The notes under the pieces are model-generated. The model had not been told where the DNA came from. It made no database searches and saw nothing but the letters and a program-made list of their open reading frames with translations. Shown here piece by piece: positions 53,239 to 63,981 of a stretch of 64,000 bases of DNA. Numbering within the stretch: the stretch's first letter is position 1; every line of letters starts with the position of its first letter. This stretch comes from Vespa crabro (Eukaryota > Arthropoda > Insecta > Hymenoptera > Vespidae). The position numbers and the translations under genes are program-made. Location: assembly GCF_910589235.1 (NCBI RefSeq), contig NC_060956.1:7427999-7491998 (forward strand), read 5' to 3'.

Positions 53239-54799
53239 CCATCGGTGGTTAATAACTAGATCGCAAGAGCTTTTAGAATCTACCATGGTGGCCGTCACAC
53301 CCGCGGATTTCGCAAGTTGCATTCTCGGTTACTTTAAAACAAAAAGAAACGAAAAAAAAGAAAAAAAAAAGACATAGAAAGAAAGAAAGATTAAGTACTT
53401 ACTACTATTACTATTATTACTACACGCATACATACACAGAAAAAGAGGGAGACACACGTTCGTACACACGAACACACACGTGCACACATGAACATGCATA
53501 TACACTTAGTTATTTCCGCGAAACGAATCCGGAAATTAAAACGACGTCGTTCCACATAGCACGAATATAATTATTATCAGAGAACCAATACTATTAGCTA
53601 GTTGTGCATGCTACTAATAACGTCGAGAACTACAATCTTAAATATATATGAATCGCCATCTATAATTACCTTTCACACTACTTTTCGATGATGAATACTC
53701 TTTGTTTTATGAGTTCTGACTTATCTCGTAAACTTTCTTGATCCTATTTATTTATTTATTTATTTATTTGTTGATTGAGAAAAATTGGAAGAAAAAAAGA
53801 AAAAAGTATATAATATATATTATCAGTCCTTTTTGTTCGTTTCTATAATTAAGGAAAAAAAAGAAGTAGAAGAAAAAGAAAAAGAAAAAAAAAGACAAAA
53901 AGAAAAATAAAAAACTAAAAGTAAAAAAGAGAACACTCGTATATTAAGAGGTTATACTCTCGATAGATAACGACAAAAATTCATAGTTTCGTCGTAATCG
54001 ACGCTTTGAAAGATAACTATAATAAGTGCAAAAAGAAAAGAAAAGAGAAAAAAATAAGAGAGGAGGAAAGAGAAGCTTCCTTGACCGCACTGATAACGCC
54101 GTCGTGTGATTGCTAATACAACTGTTAAGCTTGTCAGACGTCGTTCAGACATGGATAACTTCTAGTAATAGTACTCGTTTAGGTACTTGATATCCCGTTA
54201 AAAATATTATAGATTGCCGTTCTAATAATACTTGATTGTCTAATCGAAAATATTAAATTCATTATTGATATGATATATGAGATTTTTCTTAATCGAAATG
54301 AATATTTTATTCTTTAAATGAATACAAAAAGTAAAGTTAAAAAAGATCATATGTTTTAAATATATTAATCGTTCGAAAAAATGATCGATTTCTTAGAGAA
54401 TAATGTCATCAGAGATCAAAACGGTACATTCTATTTATCGTTCAATCGATAAAAATCAAAAGTTTCCAACGTAAGATATAAAAAAAATCTTAAATTGTGA
54501 AATATAATTTGTAATGTTATTTATAAATTTTGTTGAATATATTAAAATCCATTGTTAAAATTAAAACATAAAGTATTTAATGGGAAAATTGATGAATTTT
54601 TTCAAACATTTTCCATAGGCGAAACATTCATTTCTTTAATTTGATTTTTATAAGTTGAATTTATAATATTGTGCTACCTTTCAAATTGGTGAGTAATTTT
54701 AATGAAATAATAAGAAATTTTCTTAGGTTTTTATATAAGAATTTAATTGACTTTTGAAAAGATTACCAAAAAATATTTCCATGATTTTTCATATACTAT

Positions 54800-55082
54800 A
54801 CTCCGTTCAACGAGTCGAGTCAGTAGAAATAAACAAACACGCATGATCGAGACAAGAGCGTATTTACAACTTTCAGACCTCTCTTACTTCAACAATCCGT
54901 CATTCATTTTATAAACCAAGAGAAATTGAAACTAACAAATAATGATTCATTTTCGCTCCTAAATTTTACAATTGACTATCGTTTAACAACCAATAGCTGA
55001 TGTCCATCGCATCTGTCATGTTTATTATGTTTATATGTCAATTTTTTGTTTATTTCTACCGACTCGTTTCATTGAACGGAGT
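54800..55082. mobile_element. 283-bp inverted-repeat element (MITE-like)
   Basis: The two ends are 38-bp inverted repeats matching at 34 of 38 positions. They start ACTCCGTTCAA on the left and, read inward from the right, ACTCCGTTCAA again; both end in GTAGAAATAAACAAA. The core is AT-rich without coding capacity. Flanking bases (TACTAT left, CTAGTT right) show no clean target duplication. The size and long terminal inverted repeats fit a non-autonomous DNA transposon of undetermined superfamily. Confidence 0.65.
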
Positions 55083-56355
55083 CTAGTTCTAAATCATGTT
55101 AAACTTTGCGTTAATGTCAAATTTATTTTCCCAAAATTGTGCCAAAATAAAAAAGATATACAATGAAAATAGCAAAATCGCTATTCATTATTGACAGATT
55201 TACTCCGTAATCCTGTAACGGGCCTAATTATGATCGCCGCGCACATTGGGCCTTATCGATGATTTTAGTAACATTTTGACAAAAAAAAATACTTTCACAT
55301 ATCGATATCTAATAAATCTGTATCGTTTCTTAAATGTCTATGGATCTCGAAAAAAACGAAAGATAAAAGAAAATTAATAAGATTGAACAGAAATCTCGTA
55401 GTTGTAACAATCAAAGAAGATTATATAACAAAGACACAAAAGATTATTTGATAATAGAGAAATCACAATATGAAGAATCATCAGACATAAATGCAGATGC
55501 ATATTCTGAATCTGATTTAAATTTAATACGATCAGTAAATGTTAAATTCGTACGTGTTTTGCGAACTATGTAATGTGTATTTAATTATAAATAAAAAAAG
55601 AAAAGTAAAGAAAAAGAACTTTGTATAAATATGAAGTAATTATAATTTGTTTTTCCCATACAGTCATTATACGTTAAACACCTTGCGTCAGATTGACCAG
55701 TGTCATAGGTCGTAGGAACAGGAACAGAAGAGAATTCATATGACCTCGTCACCTATGTGCGTACGTGACTTCAAGAATGCAGGTGAAGGACCTTTTAGAT
55801 ATTCTCTTATGCATTTTCCGTCCGGTATGTTTCTTATCGTCGAGAAAAATTTCAAAAATCTCAACGTTCACATTTACACCCTTTTCGATAAGTATCATCC
55901 GTTTTATCCCACGTTAAGTAAAGATTCTTGATAAATTCAAATCTGTCTAAAGGCGATCGTTTGTGCAAAAATCAAAATTTTAACATATTCACCGAATTAT
56001 ATAAAATTAACAAAAACAAAAAAATTTTCTAATGAAAACGAAATTAATTAAAATTTTTAAACAATGATGATATATATTTTTTTCACGATAAGACATTTCT
56101 AATCACTTTTAATAAATTCCATCTCGAGAGTAAAACCAATTACTCATCTAGGATCGATTGGAGTTAAATCACACGAGGAATATATATCATAGGTTCGAAC
56201 TAGTAGCGATAATCGAAGAAACTGAAAAGCGATCTATGGTGCACGGAAAAGTGAGACGTCGAAGTAGGTCTCGGTTTAATCTCGTCCGATCAGTTCAATA
56301 CCGTCGCGTAACTCGTCTCGCTTGTTAGATGAGATATATCCTATCTCTTTCTCTT

Positions 56356-56398
<43 letters not shown>

Positions 56399-56560
56399 TG
56401 ATGATTGGACTTTTATCTTCGATCTTACATTTATCAAAATGTCTACTGCAGTTTCGATTTCTTTCATCTCGATAAACTAGACAAACATTTATCGAAGAAA
56501 AATAAAGAGGACTGAAATGTAGGAGATCGATTCGTGTGTTTATTCACTCTTTTCATTACA

Positions 56561-56612
<52 letters not shown>

Positions 56613-57037
56613 AAGAGATGGAGATGAAGAAAATAAAATATCGAAAATATAGATGCTTTCTTACGAAGAGAGGCGAGGCCCTAATCTAACTGGTTCTCTT
56701 CTCTTCTGGTATAATTTAACCGGAATGGCGTATCTCAGCGGGAGAGATTAGATCGGTTACTTTATCAAACGAGGAAATTGTCGAGGCTTAAGGACTCCTC
56801 CTCTCTTCGCATGGTACACCATAAAGAGAAAAGAGAAAAGAGAAAAGAACAACGATCTTGTCCGTCTACATAAACGAAGAAGAGTCGAAACGCCGTTCTA
56901 TTTTTACCTTAAGAAAGACACGAAAATAGGAATCGAGTAAAGAGAAAGAGAATTTTAGTGGCCATTATCGAAGATGTTCCTTTAACAGACCCCTAAGACA
57001 AATTTATATGAATACATATCTAAATATATACATGCAT

Positions 57038-57039
<2 letters not shown>

Positions 57040-57076
<37 letters not shown>
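57040..57076. repeat. (AT)n microsatellite
   Basis: About 17 AT units. Confidence 0.9.
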
Positions 57077-57078
<2 letters not shown>

Positions 57079-57239
57079 TACATACACATTTTGTATAAAT
57101 TTAAATAAAAATGTATATATACATACAAAAAAAAATAATATGTATTCAAGCTTCTGTTCATACTTCCATATATGCATAAATACATATATGTGTATATATA
57201 TACACACATATATGTATCACAAATATATGTGTCATATAC

Positions 57240-57240
<1 letters not shown>

Positions 57241-57290
<50 letters not shown>
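57241..57290. repeat. (AT)n microsatellite
   Basis: 25 AT units. Confidence 0.95.
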
Positions 57291-57291
<1 letters not shown>

Positions 57292-57485
57292 GTCGAAATG
57301 AACGAAAGGGAAATAATATTATTATAACAACATGTATCTCATTCGCTTCGTTGCCTTTTGTACGTTCACTCCCACGCCTTTTGATAGAATGACGTCAATC
57401 TCTCGATTCGTTGACCTTATACATATATATGTCCTCTCTTTCTTTCTCTCTCATCATCATCTTCTCGCTTGTTCGATGAAGCAAA

Positions 57486-57495
<10 letters not shown>

Positions 57496-57533
<38 letters not shown>
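57496..57533. repeat. (GA)n microsatellite
   Basis: GA run with one AA interruption. Confidence 0.9.
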
Positions 57534-57535
<2 letters not shown>

Positions 57536-57688
57536 ACGAAGAAAACTCGTGCATCGGAGTGAATCAGCGTCCGTTCTGCAACTCTCGCTTGTTTCCGCTC
57601 GTAACAAATCATATGAACGGTTCGTTTAAAATATCCTTCCGTACTGGACCACGATGGAGAAGAGAAAGGAAGGAGATACGATAGTATA

Positions 57689-57935
57689 GAACTTACTTTA
57701 TAGAGGATCGTTTTAATTAGAATTATGTATATATATATATTTATAAGTACTTGTTGTGATACCATTACGAATTAATTAGATATCCTCTATTGAAATGAGG
57801 CTGGGATTCATTCGAACTTACTACATAGAGGATGTTTCCTTTTAATTAGAATTATGTATCTTTATAAATACTTGTTGTGATATTATTAAGAATTAATTAG
57901 ATATCCTCTATTAAAATCAAGATGGTTTCATTCGA
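57689..57935. repeat. Tandem duplication, unit 125 bp
   Basis: GAACTTACT starts at 57689 and again at 57814. Each copy continues with ATAGAGGAT, TTTTAATTAGAATTATGTAT, TTATAA.TACTTGTTGTGAT, GAATTAATTAGATATCCTC and a TTCATTCGA ending. The copies are much more alike than the other tandem blocks, so this is the youngest. It lies about 175 bp before exon 2. Confidence 0.85.
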
Positions 57936-58109
57936 GATAATAATGTTAATTTGATTTCCCTCCGAAATAGCTCTCTCTCTCTCTCTCTGTCTCACTCTCT
58001 CATTCATTTCTAACCAACAAGGACAGATATAAATTCGTAAGGATTTAATGTTAATCTCCTTAGCTTGTATCCGATCGAATCTCATTAGTCCCTTAATTTT
58101 GTGTTACAG

Positions 58110-58312
58110 GGGAGCTCTACGTCGAAAACCTGGCCGAGAGAAGGACCGTCTTAATCAGGATGGGATGGTTGTGGGTCGAGGGTACTTCAATGAAGTTACC
58201 CCTAAGGGCATTGAACCTTCGTCAAGCGGCACCCAGTCTTTGTCAGCCTCATGCCCTAGCCCTTGGATTTACTCTGAGCAACTCTCAGGGGCATTCGCTT
58301 GCTACGTTTTGG
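58110..58312 (+). CDS. PH-domain protein, coding exon 2
   Basis: Internal exon of 203 nt. A T-rich tract plus TTACAG precedes it and a weaker donor (TTTTGG then GTAAAA, from 58313) follows. Read in phase from exon 1 it encodes Gly35 to Trp102 without a stop, and it is visibly GC-richer than the intron around it. This is the body of a PH fold: strand-like GELYVEN (35-41), RRTVLIRM (45-52), WLWVEG (54-59), KLPLRALNLRQ (63-73), GFTLSN (87-92) and HSLATFW (96-102). A different frame (from 58048) is open across the whole exon but does not match exon 1 or exon 3 phases, and it lacks this pattern. The exon ends in phase 0, matching exon 3. Confidence 0.8.
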
Positions 58313-58494
58313 GTAAAAAGAAGAAAAAAACATACATACACACATACACAAGCACTCAGACACGCTCTCACATACGCGCGCCCCTGAAACACGAAAAGAA
58401 CAATAAATTCTTTCAAGTAAAGTTTCTGAAGTTGGCTCGAACTTTGAAATTGAAAATGGTCTTGTAAGATTGAGATGGAGAGAGACACAGAGAG

Positions 58495-58550
<56 letters not shown>

Positions 58551-58759
58551 ATGAAAGGGGAAAGATAGAAAGGGAAGGAGATAATTCAATGCAGAGCGCG
58601 ATGTAAACGGCCTTTATCTCCGGCACGATCCGTTTCCTCGACTGTAAACACTTTCTCGTGGCCGACGGACTCTAGGTTCCCGTTTCACTAAACGCTGCAA
58701 CTTCTAATTATGGGCTGGCAACGTCGCCCATTCGATTTCTAACTCATTATACAACTTAC

Positions 58760-58884
58760 CTTGTGAAAAGCCTTGTTCTATCTACAAAACGTTTAGTTCT
58801 ATCTACAAAGTTTAATACCGCTTCCAAATTTCTGATTTGTCCAACTTGACTTTCTCTTCTTCCCATGTTTTGCATAGCAGACAT
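58760..58884 (-). other. Candidate antisense first coding exon
   Basis: On the minus strand an ATG at 58884 opens 41 codons (beginning MSAMQNMGRRESQVGQ) that run to a perfect donor (ACAAG then GTAAGT, donor from 58759), phase 2. The frame contains two near-identical copies of FVDRTK/R produced by a short tandem duplication in the DNA. No second exon was found, so this remains speculative. Confidence 0.2.
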
Positions 58885-58929
58885 CTCTATCTTGTTTCGC
58901 AGATTTCGAACTTTCGATCGATCGACCAA

Positions 58930-58932
<3 letters not shown>

Positions 58933-58984
<52 letters not shown>

Positions 58985-59022
58985 TTTCTCTTTCTGTCTC
59001 TCTGTCTGTCTGTCTGTCTGAA

Positions 59023-59068
<46 letters not shown>
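58933..59068. repeat. Compound (CT)n-(GTCT)n-(AT)n microsatellite
   Basis: CT run 58933-58976, a short GTCT stretch 58996-59020, then AT 59024-59068. Confidence 0.95.
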
Positions 59069-59070
<2 letters not shown>

Positions 59071-59455
59071 TTCTTTTTCTCTTTAAAGACTTTGTAGATA
59101 ATGAAAAAGAGTTTTTTACAGTTCCTTACATATCAAAGAAATTCTTTTTTAACATCACAATCAAATCGATAATTGACGTAGAGAAGATTTAAAAAAATTG
59201 TTAATCTTTTCTTTTAATGAATTTAATAAACAATATGTAGATTTCAAGAATTATTGAGAATCGCACGTAATTTAATTTGAAATATATGCGATACTGTAGA
59301 AATATTTAAATAAGGTCAGTAGGCAAGGTCGAAATCGGTTGTATAGCTGATCTGGATAGTGGTAAACGGACGCGTGGGAGTATAGCTCGCCACTCTCCCA
59401 TGACCCACCATTGTCAAGGAGTCCCACCATCTTCGTTCACCGCCTAAGGAGATCC

Positions 59456-59583
59456 TTACTTCGCTCGTTTTCCTTTAGTCGATCCAAGGACGTAGACGAT
59501 CTCGTAGTCGAGGATGACTGGCAGCTCAACGAGATCCTTGATCCTTTGCAATATATAAGATATTTTTTCTTTTACGTGATTGC
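59456..59583 (-). other. Candidate antisense terminal exon
   Basis: On the minus strand a long pyrimidine tract ending CTCTTTCAG (acceptor ends at 59584) is followed by 41 open codons and a TAA (59458-59456). The predicted peptide includes IKDLVELPVILDYEIVYVLG and uses many C/G-ending codons (GTC, CTC, ATC, TAC, GAG), unlike the AT-rich surroundings. No upstream partner exon was identified. Confidence 0.25.
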
Positions 59584-59610
59584 CTGAAAGAGATAAAATA
59601 AAAAAGGAAG

Positions 59611-59654
<44 letters not shown>

Positions 59655-59909
59655 AAAGAAAGAAAGAGAGAGAGAGAGAGACAGAACTTTGTCCTGTTAA
59701 TAGTCTATAGCTGAAGGCAAAAAACAAGATGGCGGATTTTCTTCTAGAAGATACGATCGTCGTTTCATTCGAGTATCATTCTTTTCTTGACGTATCATTT
59801 CCGGTAGGTAAAGCAAAGAACGAATGGTTTAATAATTAAAGGTCATTCGCAAGGTCGAAATGTCACATCCGTTCTCTACTGTATTTTTTCCTCTATCTCT
59901 CTATCTCTG

Positions 59910-59916
<7 letters not shown>

Positions 59917-59998
<82 letters not shown>
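59917..59998. repeat. Compound (CT)n-(AT)n microsatellite
   Basis: CT run to about 59948 switching directly to AT. Confidence 0.95.
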
Positions 59999-60000
<2 letters not shown>

Positions 60001-60229
60001 TTCTATTTCTCTCTCTCTTTCTCTCTCTTTCTCTGTATTTATGACAGAAAATGTATGAGGATGCAAAATTAATTTCACCGAGGTATATATATCTTTCGTC
60101 TAGAAAATCGTAGAAGTTAAATTCCCATGTAAATTCTAGAATATGTCGTCTTTATGTTAGAGCGAACCGCGACGACTTTCGAATCGTCGAACGGCGAAAT
60201 CGTGTGTCATGATTCATCCGTCGTTTTTC

Positions 60230-60233
<4 letters not shown>

Positions 60234-60278
<45 letters not shown>
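60234..60278. repeat. (AT)n microsatellite
   Basis: About 22 AT units, 300 bp before exon 3. Confidence 0.95.
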
Positions 60279-60281
<3 letters not shown>

Positions 60282-60575
60282 TTATTTATATATATATACT
60301 TCTTATCTATCTAACTCTCGTCCAATATCTCTTCCTTTCGCCGATAATTTATTATCGTTGATCATTCGTTTAATCATTTTTCTAATTAAAAATTAAAAGA
60401 AGAGATATAAAGAGATTAAAAGCAGGTATATCTACTTATTTGAAAAGAATGAAATTTAGATATGTAAATATTTATAATATAATTTCTTGAAAGACAAGAG
60501 ATCGCCGTCTCAATCTTTGAATACATTAGTAATAATATTAATTTATCTTGTTTTTTTATGTTTTTCTTTTTCCAG

Positions 60576-62243
60576 GCCGACACAGAACCGATATACTGGT
60601 CTTGGGTGAAAGCGATAGCAGCAGAGTTGGTTAGACAGACTCCGTTTCGTGCTCGAAGATGCCTGAACTTCCTCGAAATCCTGACGATTTGTCCAAGAAG
60701 TCCAGCACCATTTCCGGAGAGTCTCACTGAATCAAGGAGACGTTCACGAAGCGAACTTCGTTGTTGGCCGATTGAATCTCCGATAGAAAGTAGTTCGAAA
60801 AATTCTACGAGTATACTCGAAGAATCTAGAAGAAGAGCGAGAAGCGAGTTGCGCGGTTGGTCTAGCAGTAATTCAAGCGACGAGGATAATTTAGGTGAAT
60901 TTCGTAGTATACCGGCAATAATAACAACGAAGGATCAAACTGTAACGAGAACATGGGGTTGTAGCGAGAGTAGCGAAGGTAGTGACGACAGTCTTCCATG
61001 GGGCGGTGGAATTTGTCGATCGAGTGTGGACTCCGTCGATTCGACGATCTCTTTGTCAGAACCAGAGACCAAAGAACAAAGGATACAAAGGTACAAGGAA
61101 ACGCGTAGACGAGAGAACGAAGCCAGAAGTCGTCGTGTATTGGAAGAAGATGCTAGAAGACGAAAAGCGAGAGCCGAGGAGAACAATAATGAGCTTCCAA
61201 AAATATACGGACCGAGAAATAGATATTATTCTGCAAATGACAACGACGATCTTATTCAACGATCACCGAAGAAGGAATCACCGATTGTTAATGAGTCCAC
61301 CGAGATAGTTAGAAACGAAAACGTTAGATTACCACCTGTCAAACCGGTCGAACCTTTCACGGTTAGATTCGAAGAGAATGAAAGACCCGAGGACAATAAT
61401 AATAATAACGATAGCAACAATAATAATAACAATAATAATAATAATAATGGTATTGTTGGAAACGATCAAACCCGATGCAATAACAATAACACCAATGGCA
61501 TCTTAAGGACCGATGCGAATAACGAACGTAGAAGTCGAGCCAGAGAGAGGCGAATTTTTCGTGAGAAGGGTCAATCTCAACAGCCTCAACAAGTAACGAG
61601 TAACAACGTTGAGAGTTTGCAAGAACGAAAGGAACGATTGGCTGCGATATCATCAAGAATACCGGTGCCGCGTCAGTTGTCTCAAGGAAACGAAAGAACA
61701 ACCATCGGTAGATGCGTTACGAGTTCATCATTGATGGATGGTTGCATGAGCTTGCCTAGATCATCAACGACAACAGCTCTGTCGATAATGAAGGAACCAC
61801 CTTGCGAGGAGGACGTTGCTAGGCTATTGGAAAGATGTCAGAGGGTCGATCATTACGTACCGGTTCGTGAGAAGCTAACCCTGTTTGAATCACTTTCGAG
61901 ATTAGGCGGTAGATTGGCCAGAAGTACGGAGGATCTTGGTAGATCGGAATCGAAACCGAGTCCAAGAGGAAAACAACGTGCCAGATCTCTTCACGATTTA
62001 AATCGTGGCGCTAGGTCAGTACCGGTACGCGAAATGTGCCGATTTTTCGAAGGTGATCTACGTGACACAGGTCAGAGCAATACAATTAACAACAAGTACA
62101 CGACATTGACAAAAACATCAACTAGATTCAGCGATCCGCCGACGCCAACTAGAAACACAACATGGAAGGATAACTTGATATCTACGAAAAGCGACGCCCC
62201 ATGCGTTAGAACGTCTACGAGGAAGAAACATTATGCGAAATGA
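60576..62243 (+). CDS. PH-domain protein, terminal coding exon 3
   Basis: The exon follows TTTTTCCAG and encodes residues 103-657 plus TGA (62241-62243). It starts with ADTEPIYWSWVKAIAAELVR (103-122), the C-terminal PH helix with its conserved Trp (W112), so the PH domain covers about residues 35-123. PH domains bind phosphoinositides or proteins at membranes. The rest is Arg/Ser-rich and probably disordered: two ESRRR(S/A)RSELR(C/G)W motifs (154-166, 185-197), an acidic/Ser patch (about 198-260), a charged helix from E266 (ETKEQRIQRYKETRRR), poly-Asn (376-393), a basic Gln-rich stretch, SRIP (462-465), and two VPVRE...FE motifs near 530 and 584. The helix and the EKLTLFESLS segment recall the supervillin N-terminus, but no gelsolin or headpiece domain follows. 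An internal donor-like GTGATC at 62053 might allow a longer isoform. The family is unassigned; I infer a cortical or cytoskeletal adaptor. Confidence 0.85.
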   Translation, partial: ADTEPIYWSWVKAIAAELVRQTPFRARRCLNFLEILTICPRSPAPFPESLTESRRRSRSELRCWPIESPIESSSKNSTSILEESRRRARSELRGWSSSNSSDEDNLGEFRSIPAIITTKDQTVTRTWGCSESSEGSDDSLPWGGGICRSSVDSVDSTISLSEPETKEQRIQRYKETRRRENEARSRRVLEEDARRRKARAEENNNELPKIYGPRNRYYSANDNDDLIQRSPKKESPIVNESTEIVRNENVRLPPVKPVEPFTVRFEENERPEDNNNNNDSNNNNNNNNNNNGIVGNDQTRCNNNNTNGILRTDANNERRSRARERRIFREKGQSQQPQQVTSNNVESLQERKERLAAISSRIPVPRQLSQGNERTTIGRCVTSSSLMDGCMSLPRSSTTTALSIMKEPPCEEDVARLLERCQRVDHYVPVREKLTLFESLSRLGGRLARSTEDLGRSESKPSPRGKQRARSLHDLNRGARSVPVREMCRFFEGDLRDTGQSNTINNKYTTLTKTSTRFSDPPTPTRNTTWKDNLISTKSDAPCVRTSTRKKHYAK

Positions 62244-62277
62244 TCATTCTCGCGATAATAATTATTGCTTAAAAAGA

Positions 62278-62283
62278 AATAAA
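62278..62283 (+). terminator. Proximal polyadenylation signal
   Basis: AATAAA, 35 bp after the stop codon of the PH-domain gene. It is very close to the stop, so it is probably minor. Confidence 0.35.
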
Positions 62284-62446
62284 AGAATGACGTGTTCCTC
62301 TTGTTGTCTCTTTTTTTTTTCGAGGGAAGAAACGGAGAGAAAGTTTCTCGATTGCGTTTATTTCAACGAAGCTTTCAACGATTCTATCATTTCGTACATG
62401 CTCGTATACGATTGTTCGATAAGTTATGACATGAAACTTATGTTAT

Positions 62447-62452
62447 AATAAA
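62447..62452 (+). terminator. Likely main polyadenylation signal
   Basis: AATAAA about 200 bp after the stop. Its spacing fits a short 3' untranslated region of the PH-domain gene. AT-rich DNA makes chance matches common. Confidence 0.5.
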
Positions 62453-62653
62453 GAAGATCGAGTCGATAATTAATAACATCTGAAATAGAAGAAAATAAGA
62501 AATTCTTTGTAAAACATTCTAAGAAATTCTTGGTAAGAATTGTTTCATGGTAAGAGTACAAAAAATCTTTTTCGATACAATATCAAATATAATTATTATT
62601 TCACGATTTAATTATATCCAATTATTTCAGTTGACGTGATAATTATCGATAAT

Positions 62654-62655
<2 letters not shown>

Positions 62656-62692
<37 letters not shown>
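62656..62692. repeat. (AT)n microsatellite
   Basis: About 18 AT units. Confidence 0.95.
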
Positions 62693-62697
<5 letters not shown>

Positions 62698-63648
62698 ATA
62701 TATATATGTATACACACACCATTTATATCGAATCGTACTTTTTCTCTAAAACACAATAACAAAATTTATGAAGATAGTTGGTTCGAACAAGAAAATTCGA
62801 AAAGGAATATCTTGAGTTATATATGCGTTGTTGAGTACGTTTGACAAAAAAAGAAGAAAACGAAAAAAAAAAGAAAACGGAAAAAAAAAACAGAAAAATT
62901 GAAATCGACCGAGCGTTTTATCGATATTATTTTTCGATTGAACACGAGAGAGAACTTCCTGTGAGAGAGAACAGAACGAGCAAAGAGCGAGCTCGAGATC
63001 GAGCTAAGATTTCCCGTCGAGAGAGACGGGACAAGAGAGGGAGTGGAGAGTGTGTGGGGGGTGATGAAGGGGCAGGAGGAGAGGAGGGGGAATCAGGGAA
63101 ACCGGTAATTTACGTTCACCGAGCGATTGCAGCAATGTCGAACACCTGTGTGGACAGCGCTGCTCTCCACGTATAACACGTTGATCGCCTTTACGGTCGA
63201 CTTCTTTAATTATATTTTTCTTTTTTCCCTTTTTTCACTCTTTTTTCCATTCTTTTTTCATTTTTCTTTTTTTTTCCTTTTTTCCCCTTTTGATCGCCTT
63301 CGTGCCATTTTTCTACGTACGATAAACGTGAGTACTACGAGAAAACGGGATTATTTTCTCGAATGGGAATGTCGACAAGAGAAAGAAGAAAAACAAAGAA
63401 AAAAAAAAAGAAAAAGAAATCAAAAAAACATCAGTCGAATCGATATCGTCTCGTATTTCGTCTAGCAAATTCAGAACATCCGCTTGTTTGATTACGTTAC
63501 AACAAGGTTTGCTACATTATTACACTACTACTATTACTATTACTATCAGATACTGTTACTATTACTCATACATCAACGTCGACTTCCGCTTATTTCCAAT
63601 CGAAATGATCATTTCCGTTCTCGTTTCTCTTTCCCCTTCGTTCTTTTC

Positions 63649-63654
<6 letters not shown>

Positions 63655-63711
<57 letters not shown>
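63655..63711. repeat. (CT)n microsatellite
   Basis: About 27 CT units. Confidence 0.95.
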
Positions 63712-63714
<3 letters not shown>

Positions 63715-63935
63715 TTTGAAAGCGATCTAATAATTTCACTTTCCTATACGACGAACTTCTCGAAAATCTTTTGTAATTATAAAAATATTCCGTTAAAATC
63801 TTTTTCGAAGGGTTGTTTGTTTATAAATCAACGATAGAAAGAAATTGGTAACGATGATGACAATGTCGTACTTCCTTATTGATTTGTTGTTCTTTTTTGT
63901 CGTTCATATATATACACACACACATATATATATAT

Positions 63936-63981
<46 letters not shown>

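Larger units (their letters stand above)
58313..60575 (+). other. Intron 2 of the PH-domain gene, about 2.3 kb
   Basis: It runs from GTAAAA to TTTTTCTTTTTCCAG. It contains (GA)n at 58498-58550, a (CT)n-(AT)n compound at 58933-59068, (GA)n at 59620-59682, a (CT)n-(AT)n compound at 59917-59998 and (AT)n at 60234-60278. A repeat-poor patch at about 59320-59560 carries an antisense exon-like segment; another antisense candidate is at 58760-58884. Confidence 0.8.

Noticed and set aside
58048..58467. 139-codon + strand frame over exon 2
   Set aside because: It overlaps exon 2 in a frame that cannot join exon 1 or exon 3 phases and runs into intron sequence (KKKKKTYIHTY). The PH fold appears only in the other frame.
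60558..60575. ATG and five codons (MFFFFQ) before exon 3
   Set aside because: This is the pyrimidine tract and CAG of the intron 2 acceptor, not coding sequence.
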